From the NCBI RefSeq assembly GCF_005543295.1, contig NZ_SRSG01000058.1, positions 1 to 64,000 of the forward strand: DNA of 64,000 nt, given 5' to 3'. Each line of letters starts with the position of its first letter. Positions within the stretch are counted from its first letter, which is position 1. The translations under genes and the position numbers were made by a program. This document shows positions 1 to 8,459 of the stretch, in pieces. Source of the stretch: Halalkalirubrum salinum (GTDB lineage: Archaea; Halobacteriota; Halobacteria; Halobacteriales; Haloferacaceae). The notes beneath the pieces are model-generated. The model did no database searches. It saw nothing but the letters and a program-made list of their open reading frames with translations, and was not told where the DNA came from.

Positions 1-198
1 GTATTTGCCGTTGTGGTTCAGCGAGGTGTAGAACGCATCTGTAGAGGAGATTTGGGTGATATACCACGCTGGCACCGAGGTGCCAGCGCGGAGTGCCTCT
101 TTCGAAGCGACTTCTCCGTGAGTTCGGAGGAACGCACGAACAGCACTCTTATGAGCTTCAACCGTTTGTTCGGTGATGTCGGATCGGGTATTGGACAT
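1..198 (-). CDS. N-terminal part of an unknown protein, cut by the window edge
   Basis: An open frame starts with ATG at 198 on the minus strand and stays open for 66 codons to the window edge. It reads MSNTRSDITEQ, then a helical stretch around VRAFLRTHGEVASKEA, then VPAWYITQISSTDAFYTSLN. The helical pattern resembles a small helix-turn-helix, but I do not recognise the family. Composition is typical of haloarchaeal coding sequence. The plus-strand frame over the same bases (13-276) is rich in Arg, Cys and Ser and looks like a shadow. The function is unknown and most of the gene lies outside the window. Confidence 0.6.
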   Translation of the reverse strand, partial: MSNTRSDITEQTVEAHKSAVRAFLRTHGEVASKEALRAGTSVPAWYITQISSTDAFYTSLNHNGKY

Positions 199-372
199 AC
201 CATTGATCCGACCTCCAATCTAGAAAAACTGACTAATTCTATCGCTAGTGACCACTGTTCGATAGGTCTGAGTTAATCTCGTAGTCGTGCAACAGGCTAT
301 ACGGAGATAGACTGTAGCTATTCCTCGTTCAGCTTACCAGCATTACTGATCAGATTGGCAGTATAAGCCAGA

Positions 373-987
373 TCATTTCGGTGGAAGGGCGTCATCATAT
401 TCGTCGTCAAGGATTTCGGAACAATCAACGGGAATACTACTCCACGCGTTCTTCACAACCTCGTACCCAGTCCACCCTTCCGTTCGAATCATCTCCACGG
501 TTGCCTCGCAGAATTCAGGCTTTTCGATGAGGTCGTTGTCAAGTAAGATGTAGAGGAGATACGGTGGTCCCACAACGTCGATGTCGTACCCGTTGTCATT
601 GATGAGACGCCGAATTGATCGTCTCGCAGCTGAGTCAAGGATCGTTACAATCTGATACGACGAACCGTGTTCAGAAAGTTCCTGCTTGAGCGATTGCTCG
701 CCTGCATCTGGCCCATGCGGGCGGGGAACGACAGTTACGCACGACCACGGCGACGAATCCTCGTCTAGATGTTCAAGAACACGTTGGCTTCCTCGTTTCA
801 AGTAGTGCTCACGGCTACCCTCAGGCGGGTATTTGTTCGAGTTGACGTGGTTTTGGAGTTCGTGCTTGCAGACGTTTGTCGTTGTAAGATGAATCGCGTC
901 TTTCAGTCGTTCCCACTGAGCGGTGTTCGCAACCGCGATCAAAGAACTCGTATCAGCCAGTATCGGATAGCGAGCCTCACTCGCCAT
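373..987 (-). CDS. PIN-domain-like protein, probable VapC-type toxin
   Basis: A 204-residue protein with features of PIN-fold ribonucleases: an N-terminal ILADTSSLIAVAN strand with the first acidic residue near position 12, a second acidic residue in NVCKHEL, and a third in QIVTILDSAARR. The likely activity is Mg-dependent RNA cleavage, as in VapC toxins. The start overlaps the end of the upstream RHH-like gene by 11 bases, the usual antitoxin-then-toxin order. It is longer than a classical VapC (about 130 residues), so it may be a divergent PIN nuclease instead. The fold assignment is by motif pattern. The toxin role is inferred from gene pairing. Confidence 0.6.
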   Translation of the reverse strand: MASEARYPILADTSSLIAVANTAQWERLKDAIHLTTTNVCKHELQNHVNSNKYPPEGSREHYLKRGSQRVLEHLDEDSSPWSCVTVVPRPHGPDAGEQSLKQELSEHGSSYQIVTILDSAARRSIRRLINDNGYDIDVVGPPYLLYILLDNDLIEKPEFCEATVEMIRTEGWTGYEVVKNAWSSIPVDCSEILDDEYDDALPPK

Positions 988-1303
988 CGCTGTCCGTCAA
1001 GAATTCAGACGTGTCTCGTTCCATAGCCGCCTCGAACGACTCTTTCTCCTCTTCCATCCTATCGAGTTTCTCACCGAGAAGGACACGGGCCACGTCCTCA
1101 CCGATCTCACCACGACTGTATCGTTCGTACACCGCAATCTTGTCTTGTTCATCTAACGACTGTCGGAGCATTTCGACCAGCCCGACGCGGGCGAGTTCGC
1201 TCACGTTGACGCCACCGATGTGGATCTCATCGAGGAGCTCCGCAGCCTCTTTTTCGGCTCCGGCACGGAACTGAATCGTCTTGTCGTAGCTTGATCCGCT
1301 CAT
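977..1303 (-). CDS. RHH/UPF0175-like protein, probable antitoxin
   Basis: A 108-residue acidic protein. Residues 8-50 (KTIQFRAGAEKEAAELLDEI and NVSELARVGLVEML) look like a ribbon-helix-helix DNA-binding domain. The middle part (RYSRGEIGEDVARVLLG) resembles the short helical segment of UPF0175-type antitoxins. The charged C-terminal tail could wrap the partner toxin. It is the first gene of a two-gene unit with the PIN-like gene and would be expected to neutralise the toxin and repress its own promoter. A TATA-like element lies about 25 bases upstream. The role is inferred from fold and pairing. Confidence 0.6.
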   Translation of the reverse strand: MSGSSYDKTIQFRAGAEKEAAELLDEIHIGGVNVSELARVGLVEMLRQSLDEQDKIAVYERYSRGEIGEDVARVLLGEKLDRMEEEKESFEAAMERDTSEFLTDSDGE

Positions 1304-1325
1304 ACTTGATGTTCGACATGGAGAG

Positions 1326-1337
1326 GCATATATGTTA
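1326..1337 (-). promoter_or_regulatory. TATA-like element of the toxin-antitoxin operon
   Basis: On the minus strand the sequence TAACATATATGC lies about 25-35 bases before the ATG at 1303. This spacing fits an archaeal TATA box for a nearly leaderless transcript. It was assigned by position and composition only. Confidence 0.4.
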
Positions 1338-1632
1338 TGACGCGTACTTACTTGTCGTTACAAGTGGCGAAGAACGTAGCACTGCCAGACAGGTCACCCT
1401 CTCTCAAAGGGTGCGATATGAGTTAGGAACCGTGCAGATGGGTTTAATCTCATAAATGTTTCTCAATTGGTGGTTTGTAGAATTCCAAACTGGCAAGTTG
1501 GGGTGGAGGCAGGCGCAGGTATTCTATATCGCGGTATACAATTTATTGTGCTGATCGAGCCACAGCCATCAATACAGAAGAGAACAGGCCACAGCAGCCG
1601 CTACGCCGCTAAAAACAAGAGAATTGAGAGGA
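1338..1632. other. Intergenic stretch with no gene seen
   Basis: About 300 bases between the toxin-antitoxin promoter and the end of the NifU-like gene. The only open frames are short and cysteine/arginine-rich with no recognisable domain. No tRNA, repeat array or clear hairpin was seen. Confidence 0.4.
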
Positions 1633-2001
1633 TCAGAACGGAGCCTGTGGGCCTTCGTCGCTGTCGGAGTCGCTAGTCTCTCCAGGGAACGACGGACTCA
1701 TTCCACTCGTGCCGCCGAGATCGCCGTCTGCGCCGTGACCCATGCCGGTATCGGCGTGGACTTCGTTGATCTCAGGGATTTCTTTGACCATCCGGGTCTT
1801 GATCGCCTGGATCGTCATCGGCGAGATCCCACAGCCCGAACACGCGCCGCCGAGTTGGACGTGTACCTCTCCCGTTTCGCGATCGAGGTGGCTGATTGCA
1901 GCGCTGCCGCCGTGCATCTGGATCTGCGGGAAGTTCCGACGCAGGAAGTTCGTGATCCGCTCTCGGAGCTCGTTGTCCGAATCCGCGCTTTCCGTGCTCA
2001 T
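1633..2001 (-). CDS. NifU C-terminal-domain Fe-S scaffold protein
   Basis: 122 residues. The core (about residues 10-80) matches the NifU C-terminal domain: LRERITNFLRRNFPQIQMHGG, then a beta region, then the cluster-binding CSGCGISPMT motif (CxxC) and a final helix. Proteins of this family assemble and transfer 4Fe-4S clusters to apo-proteins in the cytoplasm. The last 40 residues are a low-complexity Gly/Asp/Ser tail typical of haloarchaea. It is monocistronic or first in a short leftward unit. The start chosen is the ATG giving MSTESADSDNE. Confidence 0.9.
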   Translation of the reverse strand: MSTESADSDNELRERITNFLRRNFPQIQMHGGSAAISHLDRETGEVHVQLGGACSGCGISPMTIQAIKTRMVKEIPEINEVHADTGMGHGADGDLGGTSGMSPSFPGETSDSDSDEGPQAPF

Positions 2002-2048
2002 GCTCTGCGGTTGGCCGCCAACGGTCTTAGGCCTTTGGTTGGGGCCGA

Positions 2049-2366
2049 TCAGAGCCTGAATGTCCGCCGAAGTTGGGATCGAAGCCGCTCACGATACTCC
2101 GCTAACACAGCCTCGAATTTCTCTTCGGTGACGACAACGCCAGTGAGCCGATCGTAAGGGTCCTCGGGCAGTTCGATGTAGAAATCCTCCGCGTCAGGAT
2201 CGTAGATCGGTTCGGACTCGTTGAGCACCTGCTGGTCGATCGCGTGGATGAGCGTCGAGTCGTACTGCTCGTTCATCGCGTTGAACGCGTTCTTGTACGA
2301 TCGCTGCAGCTGCGGAAAGTAGTGGGCGTACTTGTCTTCGAACTTTTCGGGATCGAACTCGACCAT
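2049..2366 (-). CDS. Small conserved haloarchaeal protein (DUF5783-like)
   Basis: About 105 acidic residues beginning MVEFDPEKFEDKYAHYF. The frame is open further upstream (to 2474), but the upstream part reads as non-coding and the ATG at 2366 gives the N-terminus I associate with the DUF5783 family of halophilic archaea. No enzyme motif is visible. The protein is rich in aromatic and acidic residues and probably a small helical cytoplasmic protein. The function is unknown. The family name is from memory and should be checked by profile search. Confidence 0.7.
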   Translation of the reverse strand: MVEFDPEKFEDKYAHYFPQLQRSYKNAFNAMNEQYDSTLIHAIDQQVLNESEPIYDPDAEDFYIELPEDPYDRLTGVVVTEEKFEAVLAEYRERLRSQLRRTFRL

Positions 2367-2619
2367 AGAGGCGATATGACCGGCGAGAGTAAAAGCCGGG
2401 CGATCGCCCGCGATAAAGCGTATATCGCGATATGAAATCGGATATATGAGTCTCCCCAGAGATTGGTGCGTCACGAGATCGACAGGTCATAGACCACAGA
2501 ATTCGCTAATCACAGAATTCTTCGATCGCAGTCCTCGCTGATCTCAAGATCGACAGGCTCGACACGCGACCTTGTGAAAGCGCATCGCTGGTCGCAGGGC
2601 AGATCGCCAGCAAAAACCA

Positions 2620-3243
2620 CTAGAACGATCGCCACTCGCTTGGTGAGGAGGTGCGGTTGCGGACACGGAATTCACGGGCGGTTTCAGAGACTCGAGTATC
2701 GACGACCGTATCGAAGGGGTCTACCAGCGTGTGAACGACCTGTTCGTCGTGCATTGTCGGGTTGATGACGGCGATCACCGGCCAGCCCTGACTCCGTGCT
2801 TGGCCCAACAGGACGCGAGTAAACTGGTAGATTCGATCGGCCTCCCAGTACATCAAAAGCTGTGAGAGTGAGTGGACGCCCACTGCAACGTCTTGGCCGT
2901 CCATCACCTCAGTCAGTTCTGTAAACTTGACGCCGATCTCAGTAAGGTTCTTCGGCGAGGACGCGTACTTTCTGAGTTCGGTGTCGGTCACCGACTGGCG
3001 TTGCTCGCGAGTAACGCAGTCGATTACCCCGATAGATCGATCGTCGTGCCCGGTGAGCGACTGGTACTCTTCGCTGATTGTCTCGGCGTCGTGTCCAGTC
3101 GAGACGACAATCGCCCGGTCAGCGATAGCCCCCAGCAGCCGCAACAGGAGCTGATACTTGCCGCTCATCGGTGGCCCAGAAATGACAATCGCATCGGACG
3201 CTATGTCGGGGACCTGGATTGGCGGCGATTCGTTTCCGGACAT
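2620..3243 (-). CDS. RecA/KaiC-superfamily ATPase, taxis-associated
   Basis: 207 residues with a Walker A-like loop GPPMSGKYQ at about residues 23-31. The overall layout is the reduced RecA fold that haloarchaeal annotations call 'HTR-like'. The P-loop has Tyr in place of the usual Ser/Thr after Lys, so ATP hydrolysis may be weak. A Walker B-like stretch is DVAVGVHSLSQLLMYW. It is third in a leftward operon: KaiC-like ATPase (3681-4376), a 130-residue protein (3289-3681), then this gene after about 45 bases. The neighbourhood of cheW and cheBAR suggests signalling or taxis. The function is not established. Confidence 0.7.
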   Translation of the reverse strand: MSGNESPPIQVPDIASDAIVISGPPMSGKYQLLLRLLGAIADRAIVVSTGHDAETISEEYQSLTGHDDRSIGVIDCVTREQRQSVTDTELRKYASSPKNLTEIGVKFTELTEVMDGQDVAVGVHSLSQLLMYWEADRIYQFTRVLLGQARSQGWPVIAVINPTMHDEQVVHTLVDPFDTVVDTRVSETAREFRVRNRTSSPSEWRSF

Positions 3244-3288
3244 TGATTTGAGGTTGTCGTACGGTAATTAAAACCTTACCACGGCTTG

Positions 3289-3681
3289 TTAGTTCTGCTG
3301 ATTTCGCTGCAGGAACGAGGGCAGCTCAAGCATATCTGGCTGTCTCTCTGGCGGAAGCATCGCGCTGACTCGGCTCAACGCACCAGGAAAGAACTCGCGC
3401 TCGGATGGCGAGGTTGGTTTCGTCTCGCCGACAAGCTCGGCCCAGACAGCCTCTTCATCGGAGCGTTCCCGTTTTCGGTTGTACGCGTGGGTTTTGCCTT
3501 CCTGGTAGGCGAGTTCGATCATGCTGCGATCGTACGCGGTTTCCCCGACCGCGATGAGCCGGTCGCGTTCGTGGTCGTCCGGCGCGCCACAGGCGGCCGC
3601 AACGCCAAGTGCGTACGCCCGCTCAACGGCCGCTTCGCGATCAAGCGTGGTCCAGTCAGTGCCGTAGCGATCGTCGTACAT
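3289..3681 (-). CDS. Conserved haloarchaeal protein between two KaiC-like ATPases
   Basis: 130 residues, mostly helical and charged, with an Ala-rich N-terminal helix (AAVERAYALGVAAACG) and a helix around YDRSMIELAYQEGKTHAYNR. No catalytic motif is recognisable. The start codon overlaps the stop of the upstream KaiC-like gene by one base (TAATG), which implies translational coupling and functional linkage with that ATPase. It may be an adaptor or regulator of the two RecA-fold proteins. That is inference from gene order only. Confidence 0.65.
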   Translation of the reverse strand: MYDDRYGTDWTTLDREAAVERAYALGVAAACGAPDDHERDRLIAVGETAYDRSMIELAYQEGKTHAYNRKRERSDEEAVWAELVGETKPTSPSEREFFPGALSRVSAMLPPERQPDMLELPSFLQRNQQN

Positions 3682-4376
3682 TACCGATACACCGCCGATC
3701 CCGGATGCACGTGGAGGCCGTCAGCGTCAAACGAGAGTGGATGAATCTCGGTGTCGATATCGGTCCCACGCATTTTGATTACCTGAATGCCCCGCGTCAT
3801 GCTTTCGTTTTCCATGTAGTTGTGAAAGAACACGACGCCGTGAGCGAGGAAGTGCTCGTCGCTGTAGGCGGTCGGATCGGTCATCTCCGAGATCAAAAGC
3901 GTCGTGGCGTCGGTGCGTTTGAGCGCCGTCAAAAACGGGATCATACTGTCGTCGCCGTCTTTGAGCAGATAATCTAAGAGCATTGTCGAGTCGACGACAA
4001 CCCGATCGATTCCCCGCGAGGAAATAAAGCCGCTCAGGCGGGTTGTCAACTTGCTTCGGTTACCCGACTCGCCGGGCGAGCCCAAAAATCGCTTCCCCTC
4101 GCTAGAAAAGGCATCCAAAAAGTGCATGCCGTCTCGATCGATTGCCTGATCGAAGCCGAAGTCATAGCCGTTCATATCCGCACGGAGATCGGCCTTGCTT
4201 TCGTGCATACTGACGTAGAGACACCCCTCGTCGTGGCGGATTCCCTCGGTCACGAACTGTGCAGAAAACGTCGTTTTGCCACTTCCGGGCGGGCCGCTCA
4301 GGACGTATAACCGACCCGCGGGTAACCCACCGTCAACGAGGTCGTCAAATCCACTGACACCGCTCGGAATACGCAT
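3681..4376 (-). CDS. KaiC-like (RAD55-family) ATPase, taxis-associated
   Basis: 231 residues of single-domain KaiC/RadA type. The N-terminus MRIPSGVSGFDDLVDGGLP is the classical KaiC entry, followed by Walker A GPPGSGKT (residues 28-35) and a Walker B strand IDRVVVDSTMLLDYLL. The C-terminal half has the expected alternating beta strands (ATTLLISEMTDP). Such proteins act as ATP-driven signalling switches rather than recombinases. It is first in a three-gene leftward operon next to cheW. Related genes beside haloarchaeal che loci are called HTR-like proteins, with unproven function. Confidence 0.8.
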   Translation of the reverse strand: MRIPSGVSGFDDLVDGGLPAGRLYVLSGPPGSGKTTFSAQFVTEGIRHDEGCLYVSMHESKADLRADMNGYDFGFDQAIDRDGMHFLDAFSSEGKRFLGSPGESGNRSKLTTRLSGFISSRGIDRVVVDSTMLLDYLLKDGDDSMIPFLTALKRTDATTLLISEMTDPTAYSDEHFLAHGVVFFHNYMENESMTRGIQVIKMRGTDIDTEIHPLSFDADGLHVHPGSAVYR

Positions 4377-4483
4377 AGTAGCCCTCTGTCAAAGCGCATG
4401 ATAAACCTACGCCTTTTATTATCAGCAGCGATAACTCAATGGTAGCTAGTCGCAGGTAGATACACTCTCACTGGCAGCCACCG

Positions 4484-4948
4484 TTACTCAGTGGCGGCGA
4501 TATTTGGATCAACCCAGACAATGAATCGATCGTCGCCTTTGACGATTCCGTGAACGTGATCGTCGTTGGCGGTGGTCGTCTCGTCGACGTCCGTTGGTCG
4601 AATATTGCTAACCTGGTACACCTCATCGACAACCCAGCCGATCGTTCCCTGTTCAGAGACGGTATCTGAATCAAAGACGATAATTCGGTTGCGTTCGCCC
4701 TCATCGACGATGTCGAAGACGATCTTCGGGTCGATAATAGATGTTGTCCGGCCGCGAAGGTCCATGACACCCTTGACGTGGGGCGGAGAATTCGGGATTC
4801 GGGTCAGTTCACCGGCGTCGACAATCTCGTCAATGACGCCAATGTCGAGACAGTACGTTTCTGAGCCGAGGCCGAACTCAAGAACCTGCGTGGTCTCTCC
4901 AAGATCACCCTCAGCCGTGTCCGACTGTGGCGCTTCGGTTTCAGCCAT
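4484..4948 (-). CDS. cheW: Chemotaxis adaptor protein CheW
   Basis: 154 residues with a full CheW domain after an acidic N-terminal tail of about 18 residues. The domain begins TQVLEFGLGSETYCLDI, then VIDEIVDAGELTRIPNSP, VKGVMDLRGRTTSIID and a C-terminal beta strand region ending DPNIAATE. CheW couples membrane or soluble transducers to the histidine kinase CheA. It is divergent from cheB, so the 175-base gap at 4949-5123 holds both promoters. It is the expected partner of cheA in this window. Confidence 0.95.
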   Translation of the reverse strand: MAETEAPQSDTAEGDLGETTQVLEFGLGSETYCLDIGVIDEIVDAGELTRIPNSPPHVKGVMDLRGRTTSIIDPKIVFDIVDEGERNRIIVFDSDTVSEQGTIGWVVDEVYQVSNIRPTDVDETTTANDDHVHGIVKGDDRFIVWVDPNIAATE

Positions 4949-5123
4949 ACTCGATGGTGGCGGTGGTCAATAGTTAATTCTATCCGCTGAATTATCAGTG
5001 GTGATTATCAGGACGGAGGCTTTATTCAGACTGTTGGAGAAACTACCGATAGAATGTGGGGCGATGGATTCGCGATACAAAAGGCCTCGGCGGCGCAGTA
5101 TTGTGCCGTAGAGGCCGCCAACA

Positions 5124-6194
5124 GTGTCAGGGGTGACTGCCGTGCGTGAACCGCGGACCGTTGTCGTCGATGATTCGCGGTTCATGCGCGGATTAATAAC
5201 GGATCTGCTCAGCGATGGAGGAATACCAGTCGTTGGCGAGGCAGCCAACGGCAAAGAAGCAATCGAGGTCGTCAAAGACGTCGAACCGGATGTCGTGACG
5301 ATGGACCTCGAGATGCCGGAGCTAAACGGCATCGAGGCTGTCGAGCGGCTCATGGCTGAACGCCCGACACCCGTCCTCATGTTGAGCGCGTACACAGACG
5401 ACGACGCTGAAGTAACTTTTGAAGCGTTGGACAAGGGCGCAGTCGATTTCTTCGCAAAGCCAGGCGGCGAAGTGTCGATGGGCGTTTCACGAATGGGCGA
5501 ACAGCTCGTGTCGACCGTCCAGACCGTTGCAGACGCAGACATCGATCGATCGATTCTCGACCGTGAGGATCGACGAGCGAGACGGTCACGACCACCGGAG
5601 TCGTCAAAGCAGACAGCGTTTGAACACCCCCACACCGTCGTCATCGGCTCATCGACTGGCGGGCCAAACGCCGTCGAGCGGGTATTAGAATCGCTGCCCT
5701 CGGGTGACTGTCGGGTGCTCGTGGTCCAACATATGCCGGAAGCGTTCACCGCACGATTTGCTGACCGACTCGATGCCGCCAGCGAGTACGACATTACCGA
5801 GGCGACAGACGGTGCGCGGATCGGGCCGGGAGAGGGGCTTGTCGCGCAGGGAGGACGCCACCTCACAGTCTCGAACTACCGACGCGGGCGGTTGCGGGTC
5901 AAATTGATCGAAGACGATCGCGGATACACCGTCCAGCCGGCTGTCGACGTGACCATGGCCTCGGCCGCGGAGACGATCGACGATCCACTCATTGGAGTCA
6001 TCTTGACCGGGATGGGTGCCGACGGTGCCGACGGGATTCGGGCGATACACACCGCAGGCGGCCGGACGATCGCCCAAAGCGAAGACACCTGCGTCATCTA
6101 TGGAATGCCTAAGCGGGCGGTCGAAACCGGACACGTCGACGACATCCGTGATCTCGATGAGGTGTCCGCGGCGATCGCGGAGGGGAACGCATGA
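5124..6194 (+). CDS. cheB: Chemotaxis response regulator and methylesterase CheB
   Basis: 356 residues. The N-terminal receiver domain runs to about residue 125 with the acidic pocket VVDDSRFMRG and phospho-acceptor Asp61 in VVTMDLEMPELNG. The C-terminal methylesterase domain carries the catalytic triad motifs IGSSTGGPNA (Ser), VVQHMPEAFT (His) and GMGADGADG (Asp). It removes methyl groups from transducer glutamates (or deamidates glutamines) during adaptation. Translation can begin at GTG 5124 or at in-frame GTG codons 5133 or 5142, and I used the longest. The stop overlaps cheA by four bases (ATGA), so the two are translationally coupled. Confidence 0.95.
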   Translation: MSGVTAVREPRTVVVDDSRFMRGLITDLLSDGGIPVVGEAANGKEAIEVVKDVEPDVVTMDLEMPELNGIEAVERLMAERPTPVLMLSAYTDDDAEVTFEALDKGAVDFFAKPGGEVSMGVSRMGEQLVSTVQTVADADIDRSILDREDRRARRSRPPESSKQTAFEHPHTVVIGSSTGGPNAVERVLESLPSGDCRVLVVQHMPEAFTARFADRLDAASEYDITEATDGARIGPGEGLVAQGGRHLTVSNYRRGRLRVKLIEDDRGYTVQPAVDVTMASAAETIDDPLIGVILTGMGADGADGIRAIHTAGGRTIAQSEDTCVIYGMPKRAVETGHVDDIRDLDEVSAAIAEGNA

Positions 6195-8425
6195 GCGGCG
6201 CACACATCAACGCGTTCGTCCACGAGAGCCAGGAGGGACTCACCGAGTTGAACAACGCGCTTCTCGATCTCGAGAGCGATCCCGACGACGCGGCGGCGAT
6301 GGACTCGATCTTCCGGATCGCACACACGCTGAAAGGCAACGCCGCGGCGATGGGCTTCGACGAAGTGAGCGGGCTCGCACACGCACTGGAGGACCTGCTG
6401 GACGAGGTCCGGGACGGTTCGATCCCGGTCACGACTGAACTGATGGACCTACTCTTTGACGGCGTCGATTATCTGGATGCGATGGTCGGCGAGATCGCCG
6501 ACGAGGGAGACACGACGATCGACATCGCGGGGCTCGAAGCCGAGTTACGGTCGATCGTTGACGGCGAGACGCCGCCACCGGGCACCGCAGACGAGGCTGC
6601 AGCCAACAGTTCAGCCGGTGCCGAGCCCAGCGAGACGGACGCCGACACCGCAAGCGGTGGTGAACCCGAGGACGACGGGCCCTCCTCGTCTGAACAGTCC
6701 GAGGAACCACCATCGGGTGGTCCCGAAAGCACCGAGGACGAAACCGACGGTGCCACTGCGGTCGTTCCGACTGCGTTAGAGATACCTGAGGAGGCGTCGG
6801 CATTCCGTGCCCGTGTCGATCTCGGGGAAACGTCGATGCCGGGCGTCGATGCGATGTTCGTGTTGAACGCGATCGAAGACGGCTTCGCTGATTTCGTGAC
6901 AGTGCCCGATCGCGAGGCGGTCGAAGATGGTGACTTCGAGGAGACCTTTACTGTCTTTGTCGCCGCAGCAGATACCGAGACGGTCAGCGCGGGTATTGGG
7001 GCACTGAGCCAGGTCGCAAACGTCGAGGTCGAACCGGCTGAACAGACCAGCGGAGGAGCCGGTGAACAATTCGAAGGGGCTACTGAGCAGTCAGCAGAAC
7101 CAGCTGACGACCACGCTTCGGATGCGGTGTCTGACACCCGAAAACAGGACGACATGACACCGGAATCCGACACCACAGAGACCAATTCGACGACGACAAA
7201 ATCAACAGACCGCGCTGATTCGACGACGACAAAGCCAACAGACAGCACAGATTCCCCGACAGACGCAAAACGGGGAAGTCCGGAAAAAGACACCAACGCC
7301 GATATCGCCTCTGTCCGGGTTGACGTGAGCCAACTCGACGAGCTGTACAACCTCGTCGAACAGCTCGTAACGAGCCGGATCAAGCTCCGCCGTGAGATGG
7401 AAGACGCCGGCGTGGATTCGGACAATCTCGATGAGCTCGACAAGATCACGGCGAACCTCCAAAACACCGCCATGGACATGCGACTGATCCCGCTGTCGAA
7501 AGTCGTCGACAACTTCCCACGGGTGGTCCGCGATGTCGCGCGCGAAACTGGCAAGGACGTTGAGTTTACTGTCACCGGTGCAGACATCGAGCTCGATCGC
7601 ACCATCCTCACCGAGATCCGCGATCCGCTTATCCATATCCTGCGCAATGCGGTCGATCACGGCGTTGAACCACCCGAGGTCCGCGAGGATGCTGGCAAGG
7701 ACCCAACGGGATCGGTCTCGCTCACAGCGACACGCGAACGCGACCACGTGACGATCGAGGTCGCAGACGACGGGGCAGGATTGGATGCCGACGAACTCCG
7801 CGAGAAGGCGATCGAGAAGGATGTGAAAACCCGCAGCGAGCTGGAGCTGATGGACGATAGCGAGGTGTACGATCTGATCTTCCATCCGGGCTTTTCGACA
7901 GCCGAGGAGGTCACGGATGTTTCGGGTCGGGGTGTCGGGATGGACGTGGTCCACACCACTGTTAAACAGCTCGATGGGACCGTCAGCGTCGACAGCGAGC
8001 CTGGCGAGGGGACCGTGGTCACGCTTCGACTGCCGGTAACAGTCGCGATCGTGAAGGTGATGTTCGTCGAAGTCGCCGGGACCGAGTACGGGATCCCCGT
8101 GAAAAACATCGCCGAGGTGACCCGCGCAAAACAGGTTACCGAGGTCAACGGCGATGAGATCATCAAACACGATGACGACATCTACCCGGTGTTGCGGCTC
8201 GGAGAGGTGCTCGAAGAGCCCTCGGCGGTCAACGGCGACGGCATGTTGTTGCGGATCCACGAGGACAAACGGCAGGTTGCGCTACACTGTGATGCGGTGC
8301 TCGATCAAGAGGAAGTCGTCGTCAAGCCACTCGAAGGCGTGTTGAGCGGCATTCCGGGATTGAGTGGTACAGCCGTCCTCGGCGACGGAGACGTCGTTGC
8401 AGTGTTGGACGTGGTGACGCTATAA
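6191..8425 (+). CDS. cheA: Chemotaxis histidine kinase CheA
   Basis: 744 residues. The order is: a P1/Hpt domain with phospho-acceptor His45 in IFRIAHTLKGNAA; a long acidic Ser/Thr/Glu-rich linker (about 120-200) with a P2-like region after it; a second low-complexity Thr/Asp linker with short repeats (TTKSTDRADS/TTKPTDSTDS, about 335-360); the dimerisation domain; the HATPase domain with NAVDHGVEPPE, DDGAGLD and GRGVGMDVV; and a C-terminal CheW-like regulatory domain. It autophosphorylates and passes phosphate to CheY and CheB. No cheY gene lies in this window. It starts within the cheB stop and is followed by cheR after 34 bases. Confidence 0.97.
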   Translation: MSGAHINAFVHESQEGLTELNNALLDLESDPDDAAAMDSIFRIAHTLKGNAAAMGFDEVSGLAHALEDLLDEVRDGSIPVTTELMDLLFDGVDYLDAMVGEIADEGDTTIDIAGLEAELRSIVDGETPPPGTADEAAANSSAGAEPSETDADTASGGEPEDDGPSSSEQSEEPPSGGPESTEDETDGATAVVPTALEIPEEASAFRARVDLGETSMPGVDAMFVLNAIEDGFADFVTVPDREAVEDGDFEETFTVFVAAADTETVSAGIGALSQVANVEVEPAEQTSGGAGEQFEGATEQSAEPADDHASDAVSDTRKQDDMTPESDTTETNSTTTKSTDRADSTTTKPTDSTDSPTDAKRGSPEKDTNADIASVRVDVSQLDELYNLVEQLVTSRIKLRREMEDAGVDSDNLDELDKITANLQNTAMDMRLIPLSKVVDNFPRVVRDVARETGKDVEFTVTGADIELDRTILTEIRDPLIHILRNAVDHGVEPPEVREDAGKDPTGSVSLTATRERDHVTIEVADDGAGLDADELREKAIEKDVKTRSELELMDDSEVYDLIFHPGFSTAEEVTDVSGRGVGMDVVHTTVKQLDGTVSVDSEPGEGTVVTLRLPVTVAIVKVMFVEVAGTEYGIPVKNIAEVTRAKQVTEVNGDEIIKHDDDIYPVLRLGEVLEEPSAVNGDGMLLRIHEDKRQVALHCDAVLDQEEVVVKPLEGVLSGIPGLSGTAVLGDGDVVAVLDVVTL

Positions 8426-8459
8426 TGACAGCGAATAGAACAAAACGGGAGGGCCAACC

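Noticed and set aside
6469-7647. 392-codon minus-strand frame opposite cheA
   Set aside because: Serine/valine-rich shadow caused by the acidic linker and Hpt part of CheA.
7202-8260. 352-codon minus-strand open frame opposite cheA
   Set aside because: It lies opposite the conserved kinase domain and is rich in His, Asp and Arg without any domain; high-GC third positions leave antisense frames open.
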